Under the pieces are notes generated by a model, which had not been told where the DNA came from, searched no databases, and saw only the letters and a program-made list of their open reading frames with translations. A DNA stretch of 64,000 nt from Branchipolynoe longqiensis (Eukaryota; Annelida; Polychaeta; Phyllodocida; Polynoidae), in NCBI GenBank assembly GCA_030323885.1, contig CM059190.1, positions 82,576,709 to 82,640,708 of the forward strand. The letters are read 5' to 3'. The position numbers were made by a program, and so were the translations under genes. Positions 42,942-52,714 of the stretch are shown piece after piece; the first letter of the stretch is position 1; every line of letters begins with the position of its first letter.

Positions 42942-43015
42942 AAAGTGATCGCTGTGCAGTTAAATACAGGGCACCGCATCAGGGCAACGACGAAGAGATC
43001 TACATCAGCTTCTAA
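42942..43015 (+). CDS. Orphan candidate terminal exon
   Basis: After the acceptor-like TATGCTTCAG a 74-nt segment codes SDRCAVKYRAPHQGNDEEIY then ISF and TAA. The amino-acid content (charged, no bias) is exon-like, and AATAAA follows at about 43133. The upstream pyrimidine tract is weak. I do not recognise the protein. Confidence 0.3.
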
Positions 43016-43124
43016 CTCGGCATTTCTATATTTGGCTCAACACATGCCGTCAATAAATGATTGTCTTCATTTTAACACCAACATTAATTCATTTTCAATT
43101 CAAATAGCTCAAACTGTAAAGCTG

Positions 43125-43472
43125 ACTAGCCTAATAAAGGATAACATTTTCAAAAGCAAAACAATTATATAGATTGTTTCTATATATCTAACTTAGATAC
43201 GCATGCGCTTATTAAGTATTCGTTGGCCATATAGAGGGGAATATTAAGTGAATTTAATAGAACCTGTTATTGCACAAGGCTATGGTGTCAGAGTTATGGC
43301 ATGCGTGACAAAATTATTTTACATGTTTACACATCAAATATCTCAAATGTTTGCCATTTAAAGTAATTTTGAAACTATAGTAAGGTAGATAATAATAACA
43401 ATCAATTGAATAAACTTATCTCAGAAAAATGAGAGAAACTCAACACCATCGGAATATTCAACTTTAAAGCTT
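43125..43472 (-). mobile_element. MITE, TTGCATAGTCCGATGG family
   Basis: The interior (taacttagatacgcatgcgc ... atctcaaatgtttgccattt) ends at caccatcggaatattcaact. The left end is eroded. Confidence 0.75.
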
Positions 43473-43616
43473 CCTAGTCGAACCAAATCATCAAATTTTC
43501 CTAAATAAATGACTTACCTCTAAAAAAGATTAATGGTGGAAACTCGAAAGAAATCGTTCGATGCCATTTTTGGCATTTTAAGATAAAAAGTTACTTTGAA
43601 CAAAAGTAAAGCCCTT

Positions 43617-43938
43617 CTTGTTGTTTTATGTCCTAGCAATATCAAAAGTCATATCAGAATGGTCATTGACTTGTGACAGTGCACACTCATGGCAACCTTA
43701 TAGTGGTGCCTCACTGGGAGACCAGGCCACCGGCACCATGACCTGATATCCCACACAGTCACATTATCGTGATATTGTGATAACCAGTCCTTGCCCTATC
43801 ATAATAATGCCGAGCAACAGGCTAGGTAGTGACAATTTTCAACTTTGTAAGTCATTGGTTTGACTCGGCTGGTATTCAAACTCCCGACCTTCCACATGGG
43901 AAGCCTGCGCTCTACCGATTCGGCCACCGCGTCAGAAA
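43617..43938 (-). mobile_element. tRNA-derived SINE, full length
   Basis: cttgttgttttatgtcctag through the B-box complement and cgattcggccaccgcgtc. Confidence 0.87.
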
Positions 43939-44089
43939 AATAATCCAACTAAAGCAGATAATGACAACCAACTCAATAATATCTGAAATAATAGTACACA
44001 ACTGGGGTCATCTTTCCGCGGCACAGAGGACTATTATGTCAATTCAATAGGTAAGCAAAGCCTCGAGACTATCATTTGGTAATGTTGTA

Positions 44090-44558
44090 CAGTATAACCC
44101 CATTAAACCAAACTTGAAAGGACCATAGAAATTTGTTTGGATTAACCAATCATTGGTTTAACCGAGCGTTGGCTTTGACTTTGAGTAAGCATGTATTGCA
44201 CATGTGATATACAATCTATGTGGACACTTTGATTATTGTTGTTTTTATGTATATACAGTATACCCCCCTTAAACCAAGCTCCGTTAAACCAAACGATCGG
44301 TTAATCCTAACTTTTTTCAGCAGCCCGGCAACATACTACCATTTATCATATAAAAAAGTTGACTCTGACCTTTTAACCACATGAAAGTTTGGTTTAACCG
44401 TACCGGAAGTGGCCTGGGATCCGATACTTTTGATTAACCGACTTTGGTTTAAGCAACTTTTTATATGATAAATGGTCATATTTTGCCGAGCCGCCAAACA
44501 AAATTTGGATTAACCGATCATTTGGTTTAACTGAGTTTGGTTTAACGGGGTTATACTG
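44090..44558. mobile_element. Pogo-like MITE, CAGTATAACCCC ends, with inner second start
   Basis: Outer ends CAGTATAACCCCATTAAACC and GGTTTAACGGGGTTATACTG, with flanking TA. A second left end (cagtatacccccc) begins at about 44257 after the phrase gattattgttgtttttatgt. That phrase also precedes the related copy at 51470. Confidence 0.82.
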
Positions 44559-44795
44559 TAATAAGTATTAATGTATGGTCTGGTCAGTTTGAGTTAGACA
44601 AGGAGTAAATAAATAAATATCAGTTCAATAGGGATATTCTAGTGTCACCCTATCGTGGTTATGTATGGGAGTTTGTTTTTTGCAGTTTGCTGTTTTAGTG
44701 TTGATAGTCACCTGACAGCAATATGAGTTGTTAGTAACACACTTAACCAGCTTTGAAACAGAATAAAGCAGATTGTAGCGGTTATGGTTAGGAAA

Positions 44796-45042
44796 ATATG
44801 AAGAGTTCAGGTGAAAAACCACGGAAACGCCAATCCAAAAAATGGAGATAAATGTTGCAATCAAACCCTCAAAAACTTTACTTTTTTATATTCCTTATCT
44901 TTTGTGTATCACTCCATAACCATGTGATCACATGAAAAGTGGATTTAGTGAGAATTAAAATTATTTCCGGGTACAGATATTTCATTTAAACTACATTTTG
45001 TGATTGACGTTTACATGGTTTTGTGCCTGAACTCTTCATATG
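44796..45042. mobile_element. MITE, GAGTTCAGG family, copy 4
   Basis: Ends atatgaagagttcaggtgaa and tttgtgcctgaactcttcat. Confidence 0.72.
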
Positions 45043-45058
45043 AATATGGTATATAGAT

Positions 45059-45308
45059 ATGTGAGCCTGTCTCAAAAGGTGATAACTCTTTTTTTTGTGT
45101 GCAGTGTATCGATTGACAAAAAACAACACAAAAACAGTTACACTGGCAACACAAGGACATTTCTTCAAATCAATATGTATTCTATTGGGATTATGAAACA
45201 CCATAAATCAGTTTATCCTGAGCAAATGCATAAGCGGATAGTATGTTGATCATTAGAATGAACAAAGTTTTGTTCATATTACTTATCATCGTTTGAGACA
45301 GGCTCATG
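45059..45308. mobile_element. MITE with GAGCCTGTCTCAAA ends, TA flanks
   Basis: Ends TGTGAGCCTGTCTCAAA and TTTGAGACAGGCTCATG, bordered by TA. Tc1/mariner-style layout. Confidence 0.7.
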
Positions 45309-45506
45309 TACATATATATGTGATGCATAGAGCATTATGCAAGTATAAAGACAAATAAGGGAATTATTATTATTGTTATACACTGTGAGACCCAACACTG
45401 TACCCGTGGCGCCACCTGCAGCCTCCCTGCCTCCTCCGGATGTAGACCAGTGTCAGTAGCATCGGAGGATATATATATAGATATATCCACACCACGGCGT
45501 TACTCT

Positions 45507-46236
45507 CCTGGGGCCGTATGCCGGAGTCAGTGTTAGCGAGGAAAAACGGTGTTTGGCGGGAATTCCGGTTTAGTGGCGAAAAATGGTATGCACGAGTCAG
45601 TGTTAGGCCTAACACCAAAGGCTTAACCGGTGTTACCTTACCCCTAAAAAATATTAGGTTTAGCGAGTTTATTAGGCCCAAATCTATTAAATGCTGTCAT
45701 ATTTAACAGAATTAGATACGCAATAAGTGAAATTTAATCAAATTAACCCTAAATTCGAAGCATTATTAAGGCTACCGCTGCATTGGCGGCGATATTAATA
45801 CTTATATTTTCGAATCGACGAACGTAAAGTAAACAAATCGCTGCCGCCGCCGCATCAACGTCACATTCCATAGTGGCGGCGGCGGCGGTTTGTTTACCCT
45901 ACGCTCGTCGATTAGAAAATATAACCATTAATATCGCCACCAATGCGGCGGTAGCCTTAATAACGCTTCAAATTTAGGGTTAATTTGAATAAATTTCACT
46001 TATTGCGTATCTAATTCTGTTAAATATGGTCGCATTGAAGAGATTTAAGTCTAATATATGGGTACAGATGCAGAGGGATTTCCCAAATCTATAAATATAT
46101 TCACGTTTAGCTATAATGAAAGTGTTACGCGCTCCTGCATACGACTTGACACAGGTCCCGACTTCGGTGATAGCTAAACGGTAACAGGCTGTAACACCAA
46201 ACTCCGCTAACACTGACTCCTGCATACGGGCCCAGG
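45507..46236. mobile_element. 730-bp foldback element
   Basis: The outer ends CCTGGGGCCGTATGCCGGAG and ctcctgcatacgggcccagg, both next to CAGTGTTAGCG or its complement, enclose a long inner palindrome (about 45699-46027). That palindrome is centred on CCGCCGCCG/GGCGGCGGC arms. Confidence 0.85.
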
Positions 46237-46421
46237 CGTGTAGCCAATGCCTCCCTCCCTCTCCAACCCCCTCACCCACACCCACACCCCCATCCCCCGG
46301 GTAATGACAATGGCCGCTATGTAAAACTGGAGAGGTGTTTACCAGTGTAGTCTTCCATGCCACATGACCACGTGACACTGCGTTACGCACCCATTTGTAC
46401 TTTTCCCGCTCTCGCCTACAG

Positions 46422-46484
46422 CGTCTCGAACGTCACGTGACCTCCGAAGTGGTCTGCTCCTTCAACGCCATCTTTCACGTATAA
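46422..46484 (+). CDS. Orphan candidate terminal exon
   Basis: After a good pyrimidine tract and acceptor (CCGCTCTCGCCTACAG) the segment codes RLERHVTSEVVCSFNAIFHV and TAA (phase 0). It is CpG-containing and exon-like. It could be the end of the gene that includes the candidate exon 31426-31511, which leaves in phase 0, but that is speculation. Confidence 0.35.
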   Translation, partial: RLERHVTSEVVCSFNAIFHV

Positions 46485-46799
46485 CTCGCTGTGAATTTGG
46501 CCTATGATGCGAGAGGGCATAAAGCAACCACTCAATCAATAAGTCATTCACGTATCTGATTTGATGGAGTGAGCCACGCATTGTTCATGTTGTGCAACAT
46601 GGGTAATTTGGCACACTGGCAGACGGCATTCAGTTATTAAGGTCGCACAAGGTGCCCCCTGTAGTGTTAGAAAATAATGATCAATGGCCGCCGATCGACG
46701 CGCCATCTAGCCTTAAAGACATGCAAACCTTATGACGAATAACTAAGATGTTATCTCTTAGTTCTTGGCTTTCAAATCGATAACGCATACTTCAGGCTG

Positions 46800-48200
46800 C
46801 TTAATTTGTCGGGCGCTCCTGATCATCAAAGATGCCGGCTACCAGGAATACAAATAAACGACCAAGAGAATCAACTCCTGACACGGCCGTACCAAAGATG
46901 TCGGGGACATCCCAAAGTATCAGCAGTCGCATCTACATCAAAGGATGCAACACAGCCATCCCGCCTGGCCGCAGTCCTAAAGGGTCCGAGTGTGTTCTAG
47001 CACACGAGTGCACTATCTAAGGACAGGGTTTAGGTGAAAGGATGCTGTAACAAATAACAAAAATCTGAATGGAACGGGATCCTCTCCCACAAGCCTGCAT
47101 GTCACCCAAGTAGATGTACATAGTAGGCTAAGGTATCATTACTCAGACTAGACAAAAAAAACCCTGGAAAATTACAAAAAAACTAACATAGGTTATTACG
47201 AACAACCAAAATTTCAGAAGGCTGACCCGAGCAGACACAGGTAAACACTCCTGGGCAAAGGAACAGATCAAGACAGCACCACAGCTGTCCAGCGTTGAAA
47301 ACAAGCACCCTGACAGGAGCTTATACGTTATGGGCAGAGTAAATACCTCGTCAATAAAAAAAACAAAAAAAACAAAAAAACCTAAAGCCCCGTTCACACT
47401 GGCGAGTTAAGTTGGCTTAACTAATTCGCCTCCTTTAGTTCGACTCAAATTGGTTGCGTGGACACTACGCTGAGGCGACTTAAGGCTAAGTCGCCTGATC
47501 TAGTTTGCTTCAAGTAAACCACGTCGCGAGGTAGTATATATGAAGCGAACTAGCTTAAGTCAGCCCACCTTGCTTGTGTGGACGGTAACGGTTTACTTGA
47601 AGGGGATTAAGCACGTCACACTATATAATATAATTTGATCTATGAACCGGCTAGAGGTGTACAGATATTTTTTTTATGATTTATTTTTAGGTTTTCACTG
47701 GCCAACAGAAGTTTTGATCATTCCAAAACAATACGATTCAGTCCATACATATCTAGGTCGAACCCACACTGTCTCGTGGCGACGTCGACTAAGCAAAACT
47801 CGCGCTGGTTACTATGGACTCGCTCATGCGCAGATATCGATTTCCGCCTTAAACCGCCCCAAGTACTGCATGTGTGGACAGGACGCCTAGTTTGCCTCCT
47901 CTAGTTTGCCTTATCTAGTTCAGCCTAAAGTTGTGGGTGTGAACGGGGCTTAAAACTCGTTCTAGCCGAACCCAGGAACGGCACGAGCAGAAGGGAGACG
48001 AAGGTGACACTGACAGCTCACGCGACGCATCTGAATGCATAAAGGAGGACGATAAAGGGATCGTGGCAATACAGGCCGGGATTCAATCACAGATAACAGA
48101 TCTGTCCGATGGATTTGCTACACGCTTCGAAATCATCGAAGCCAAGACGCAAAACGACGAAAATCCAGGTCGTCGTCACCCCGCCGTTAACGACGAGAAC
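46800..48200 (+). pseudogene. Gag-like region of a DIRS-type element (broken)
   Basis: Two open pieces flank a MITE. At about 46832 the piece begins MPATRNTNKRPRESTPDTAV. From about 48000 to 48203 it codes GDTDSSRDASECIKEDDKGI, then QSQITDLSDGFATRFEIIEA. The second piece is charged and helix-rich like retrotransposon gag N-terminal parts. The position just upstream of the reverse transcriptase supports the call; sequence identity alone would not. Confidence 0.45.
47386..47950. mobile_element. Harbinger-type MITE, 565 bp, TAA duplication
   Basis: Ends AGCCCCGTTCACACTGG and GTGAACGGGGCT, flanked by TAA at 47383-47385 and 47951-47953. Subterminal arms are built from CTAGTT/GGCGACTTAAG words. 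The core is shared with 26125-26737 and 50919-51441. Confidence 0.9.
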
Positions 48201-48642
48201 TGACACCACGTGCGACTAGCTCCGATGACAGCAGCACTGAGAGGAGAGACAAGCTCGCAAATGCACGCCCAGCTCGTCAACTTCACTCAACAGAACTGAC
48301 AGCTACTACGAGGAACGTCACTGTGACAAAGGTTCTCACATACTCCGAAGTCATACTCCGAAGAAAGGAGCGGCCATCGAGACAAGTGTGACAGACGTGA
48401 CAGGAGGGAAAAATACACACAGTCATACGAGGCACCATCACCAATCATCATACAAGACACCAAGAGGGACGAGACTGTCAATGAACTGCTCGTCGCGGCC
48501 GGCTCTGCCCTAGGCAAAAGAAAATGTACTAATATTCTTGCTCCACATCAGTATGTTATCAGGGGTAGCAAAAATGACAAAATTGGCATGGAAGAGGCCA
48601 CGTGACCAGAGTACTTTGCAGCATTATGCCGCATGACAGAGG

Positions 48643-49713
48643 ATGCAAGGCAGCTACATGGATGGTCAAAACACGTCAGTACCCACATGCACCAGCTCGC
48701 CACTATGGCGTCAAACTGGGATCCTGGACCTAGCGGACGAGGTGACACGCATCGGAAGTGGAGCCTACATCTGGTATGCAGACTTGGCGCGTGCGTATCG
48801 TCAGCTAAGAACCTGTCCGTCGTCCACGCCATTGCTTGGCATAACACTAAAGGGAAAAATCTACATTTACCTGGCACCACCCTTCGGGTGCAGAACATCT
48901 GCAATGGCATGCGCCCAGACCACCAACGCGGTGGTGTACCTAATGAGCAAAAAGGGACACCATGTTTTGTGCTACTTGGATGATTTTGTGGAGGTGGCTG
49001 CATCCCGTGGAGAGGCGGAGAAGGCCTACACAGACCTATTCATCATCATGGCATTTGTCATCTCCCCAACAGAGATGACGTTAAAAATATAACACGACAA
49101 ACTACAAGAGGTTGTCAAGGAGTGTGAAGCATGGAAACATAAAGTACTGGCCTCAAGGAAGGACCTGCAATGCCTAGTGGGCAAACTCCAACATCTCGCA
49201 AAATGTATCCGGGCGGCATGCCGCTTCATGACCAGGATACTTGCTGTGCTAAGGAGTTCGCCATATCGAGGAAAACACGCAGTACCAACGGAACGGGCCC
49301 TAGATCTGGGCTGGTTCACACAGTATGCAGAAAGCTCAAATGGCCTTGTCCTCCTGCCGGTGGGACAATGTCCGGAGTGGGTCATCGAATGCGACTCCTC
49401 CCTGCGAGGAGGGGGAGTGCACTCACCTACTCACTACTTTGGGGTTCGGTACTCGAGTGCGCTGCAGGAGAAGCAACTCATCATTGCACAGCTCGAGGCA
49501 ATGAATCTCGTCATTGCCCTGAGGAGCCTGGCATCCGTGGCCCCTTATAACTACACCATCGTCATAAATACAGACAATGCAACATCACAACAGGTGCTCA
49601 CCACAGGCACAGGGTGCGATCACATCATCGGCGCCTGCGTACGTGATATCTGGCTCTTTGCAGTGCAGAATAGCACAGAAATCTCCATTAGACACAAGGC
49701 GGGAAAGGAGTAG
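48643..49713 (+). pseudogene. DIRS/Ngaro-type reverse transcriptase-RNase H (broken)
   Basis: One frame codes WYADLARAYRQLRTCP, LAPPFGCRTSAMACAQTTNA, VVYLMSKKGHHVLCYLDDFV (YLDD is the polymerase active site) and then a connection and RNase H domain (VIECDSSLRGGGVHSPTHYF, INTDNATSQQVL). It is interrupted by a single in-frame TAA at 49090-49092. After GKE at 49713 a frameshift is needed to reach VLADALSRISFDE, the usual end of the RNase H domain. The RT style, together with the tyrosine recombinase downstream, marks a DIRS-order element. Two lesions show it is inactive. Confidence 0.88.
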
Positions 49714-49865
49714 TCCTAGCAGATGCGCTAAGTCGAATCTCATTTGACGAAGCTGCTCGAAAAACCATGACACGTATGACAAAGGACAGCCTCTTCAGCT
49801 TATATTTGTTACACACGATAACATCTTCATGCCAGCCTTGTAACCAGGGAATAGTGACTTAAATC

Positions 49866-50846
49866 TTGCCTCTATCCCCAGGTTGCTCGGATCAACACCA
49901 CTACCGATTACTTAGGACCATGGTGGATAGACTGTCAGCAGGGACATGGCAAAATAAATCGGCACAGACTCAAGACTATATCAAGTGCATGAAGGAACAC
50001 CATGCTGAACCATTGACACCGAACCAATACCAACTGATGTTGTACCTCCTACACCTGCAGGACCGCCTCAAATCGCCATCAGCAATCATGAACTACTTCA
50101 GCGGAGCACAAACATGGGTAATGACATTTGCTAGCTCCACTGACCAGTTTGACACCTACCCAGTGAAACTCCCCAAAAGGGGAATACAGCATGCATCCAC
50201 TCAAGCCCTGCCCCTTAAACCTAAACAAACCATTCTACTAACACTCCATCTCAAAATGTTATCTCCAACAATATGATAATTATGCAATTCACAACACAGT
50301 ATGCATACAAACCTATGAATGGAAACTATGCACCTAAGCACTCCGTAATGTAAAGGTCTAATCAATACACATGTATGTATCTAAGTATGTATGACTACAA
50401 CATATAACTACTATTTTTATATGTGAATTGTCAAACTATACGATATGTAAGTCTTGGAATGATTAATATTGTGATTTGAGCTAGCTGCTGATGACAATAT
50501 CAGACTACATATACATATATTGTAAATAACTGTATTGTCACATGGCTGGAAGACCAGTGCCACGGCACTGACAAAAGACTTTATTCAATGAATAAACTAT
50601 ATTTACAACAACAAAAAACCAATCGACATCAGGAAAGCAATTGTGTTCTTTAGATCCACAGGACCTAATGGACTAGTGCTCACGGCAGCGTTCCTGTTGA
50701 GGTATTTCACACTTCTCCGACAGAGCAACCTCCTCACGTCATCAGGTACACTCGACCCGGGCCATGCACTCAGAGGACAGGACATAACCATACGCCAAAT
50801 GGTGTTTATGTCCACGTTCGCTCATCTAAGACGGCCTGTAAGTTGA
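49866..50846 (+). pseudogene. Tyrosine recombinase of the DIRS-type element (broken)
   Basis: 49866-50276 codes a helical core-binding domain (LLRTMVDRLSAGTWQNKSAQ, YQLMLYLLHLQDRLKSPSAI). About 340 bp of non-coding sequence with AATAAA and an A-rich end interrupts it. Then 50616-50846 codes the start of the catalytic domain (FLLRYFTLLRQSNLLTSSG, where the Arg in LLRQSNL is the expected first catalytic Arg). The later His-x-x-Arg and Tyr motifs are missing: the frame breaks at 50846 and a MITE begins at about 50919. Confidence 0.78.
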
Positions 50847-50918
50847 ACCTGACCCGGGATATTGCTGTCCCGGCCATCACCTCTTCGAAGTTCTGCCCGC
50901 GGAAGGCATGGACCCAAG

Positions 50919-51441
50919 GCGAACTAGAGGAGGCAAACTAGGCGTCCTGTCCACACATGCAGTACTTGGGGTGGTTTAAGGCGGAAATTGATATCTGCGC
51001 ATGAGCAAGTCCATACTAAGCAGTGCCAGTTTCGATTAGTCGACGTCACCACGAGAGAGTGTGGGTTCGACCTAGATATGTATCGACTGAATCGTATTGT
51101 TTTGGAATGATCAAAACTTCTGCTGGGCAGTGAAAACCTAAAAATAAATACTGAAAAAAAGATCTCTGCACAGCTAGCAGTTTCATAGACCAAATGATAT
51201 AATATGCACTTTTGCTTAAGCTGCCTCAAAGTAAACCGCTACCGTCCACACAAACAAGATGGGCCGACTTAAGCTAGTTCACTTGATCTAGACTACCTTG
51301 CGAGGTGGTTTACTTGAAGCGAACTAGATGAGGCGACTCAGGCTTAAGTTGCCTCAGCGTAGTGTCCACACGGGCAATGTGAGTCGACTTAGATGAGGCG
51401 AACTACTTGAGGCAACTTAAGGCCCATGTGTGAACGGGGCT
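50919..51441. mobile_element. Harbinger-type MITE lacking its left end
   Basis: Shares the core and subterminal arms with 47386-47950 in inverted orientation. The right end GTGTGAACGGGGCT is intact, while about 40 bp of the left terminus is missing. It truncates the tyrosine recombinase. Confidence 0.82.
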
Positions 51442-51468
51442 TATGATTATTGTTTGTTTATGTATATA

Positions 51469-51795
51469 CAGTTTAACCCCATTAAACCAATCTCGGTTAA
51501 ATCAAACGATCGGTTAATCCAAGCTTTTTTCGGCGACCTGGCAAAATACTACCATTTATCATATAAAAAAGTCTCAGATGACCTTAAAACCACATGAAAC
51601 TTTGGTTTAGCTGTACCGGAAGTGGCCTGGGGCCGACAATTTTGTTTGGATTAACCGATACTTTGGATTAACCGACTTTGGTTTAGCCAACTCTTTTTAT
51701 ATGATAAATGGTAGTATTTTGCTGGGCTGCTGAAAAAAGTTTGGATTAACCGATCGTTTGGTTTAACCGAGCATGGTTTAACGGGGTTGTACTGT
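51469..51795. mobile_element. Pogo-like MITE, CAGTTTAACCCC ends
   Basis: Ends CAGTTTAACCCCATTAAACC and GGTTTAACGGGGTTGTACTG with TA flanks. The interior contains complementary catttatcatataaaaaagt and its mirror. Closely related to 44257-44558. Confidence 0.85.
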
Positions 51796-51796
51796 A

Positions 51797-51845
51797 ATAC
51801 CGAGCGTCTGGCTAGGAAACGGCAAGTATAAATCTTTAAGTCATC
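51797..51845 (-). mobile_element. SINE body fragment
   Basis: taccgagcgtctggctagga and aaacggcaagtataaatctt match the middle of the inverted SINE. Confidence 0.6.
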
Positions 51846-52164
51846 CAATTAGAATGGAGAAAGGACTTTCAGACCCATCTACTATTGCATGCTTATCTTT
51901 GAATTATGTTATAGTATCACACACTCACTCATCTGGGCCTTTCCATGGGCGCTCTCAGCCTTCGGCTTCTTGCTATCATTCCTGGAACTGGTGGAGGATA
52001 TATATCTATCTATATATATATACAGGTAATTGGTAGGAGAACTTGAGAGGCATCAGTTCCGATCTGCTCCCATCTCCTGACTGCGCCATTGACAGGAAGT
52101 TGGCTACTTGACCAAGCCCACATTATTGCCTAGTCATTCGCCAGGGCGGGAGTGAGTGATTGGA

Positions 52165-52535
52165 CGGAGTTTTACCTCCTAGCAACATCCCAGGTCTTAA
52201 CGGAATGACCAGACGAAATGGCCGAATAAGTTGGGCGTCCGTCTCCCGTTTTGGTAGATCATGGGATTCGAACCCTGGTCTAGTCAAACCAAAACCTTAG
52301 TAAGTGATACGCGCCGCTTTCAAACCAGGTGCCCGGCATTATTAGGATAGGGCAGGACTGGTTGGCTCAATGTCAGGATAATGTGACTGAGTGGGATATC
52401 AAGTCATGGTGCTGGCAGCCTGGTCTCCCAGTGGGGAAGCACTATCAAGTCGCCATGGGTGCACACTGTCACAGGTCTGTACCCGTCGTGATATGATCAT
52501 AAATCTTGCCAGGACGTAGAATTCCAACAACCAAC
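52165..52535 (+). mobile_element. tRNA-derived SINE, full length
   Basis: Head accagacgaaatggccgaat with B box GGGATTCGAACCCTGG; 3' module gccaggacgtagaattccaa. It is preceded by a 40-bp inverted 3' module piece (ttttacctcctagcaacatc). Confidence 0.85.
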
Positions 52536-52714
52536 CAATCTTATCAAATTTGATAGCGACTTATGATAATGTGCAATTATGATGATCTTTTCCACTTGTA
52601 TTCTATGCGGCCGTCAACAGGATGCAAATATCCTCATCAGGCAGGATAGTGGCCAACATCTCAGGATATTGTAGGATAGTGTATGCTGTGACAGAATGCA
52701 CACCAGACAGATTA

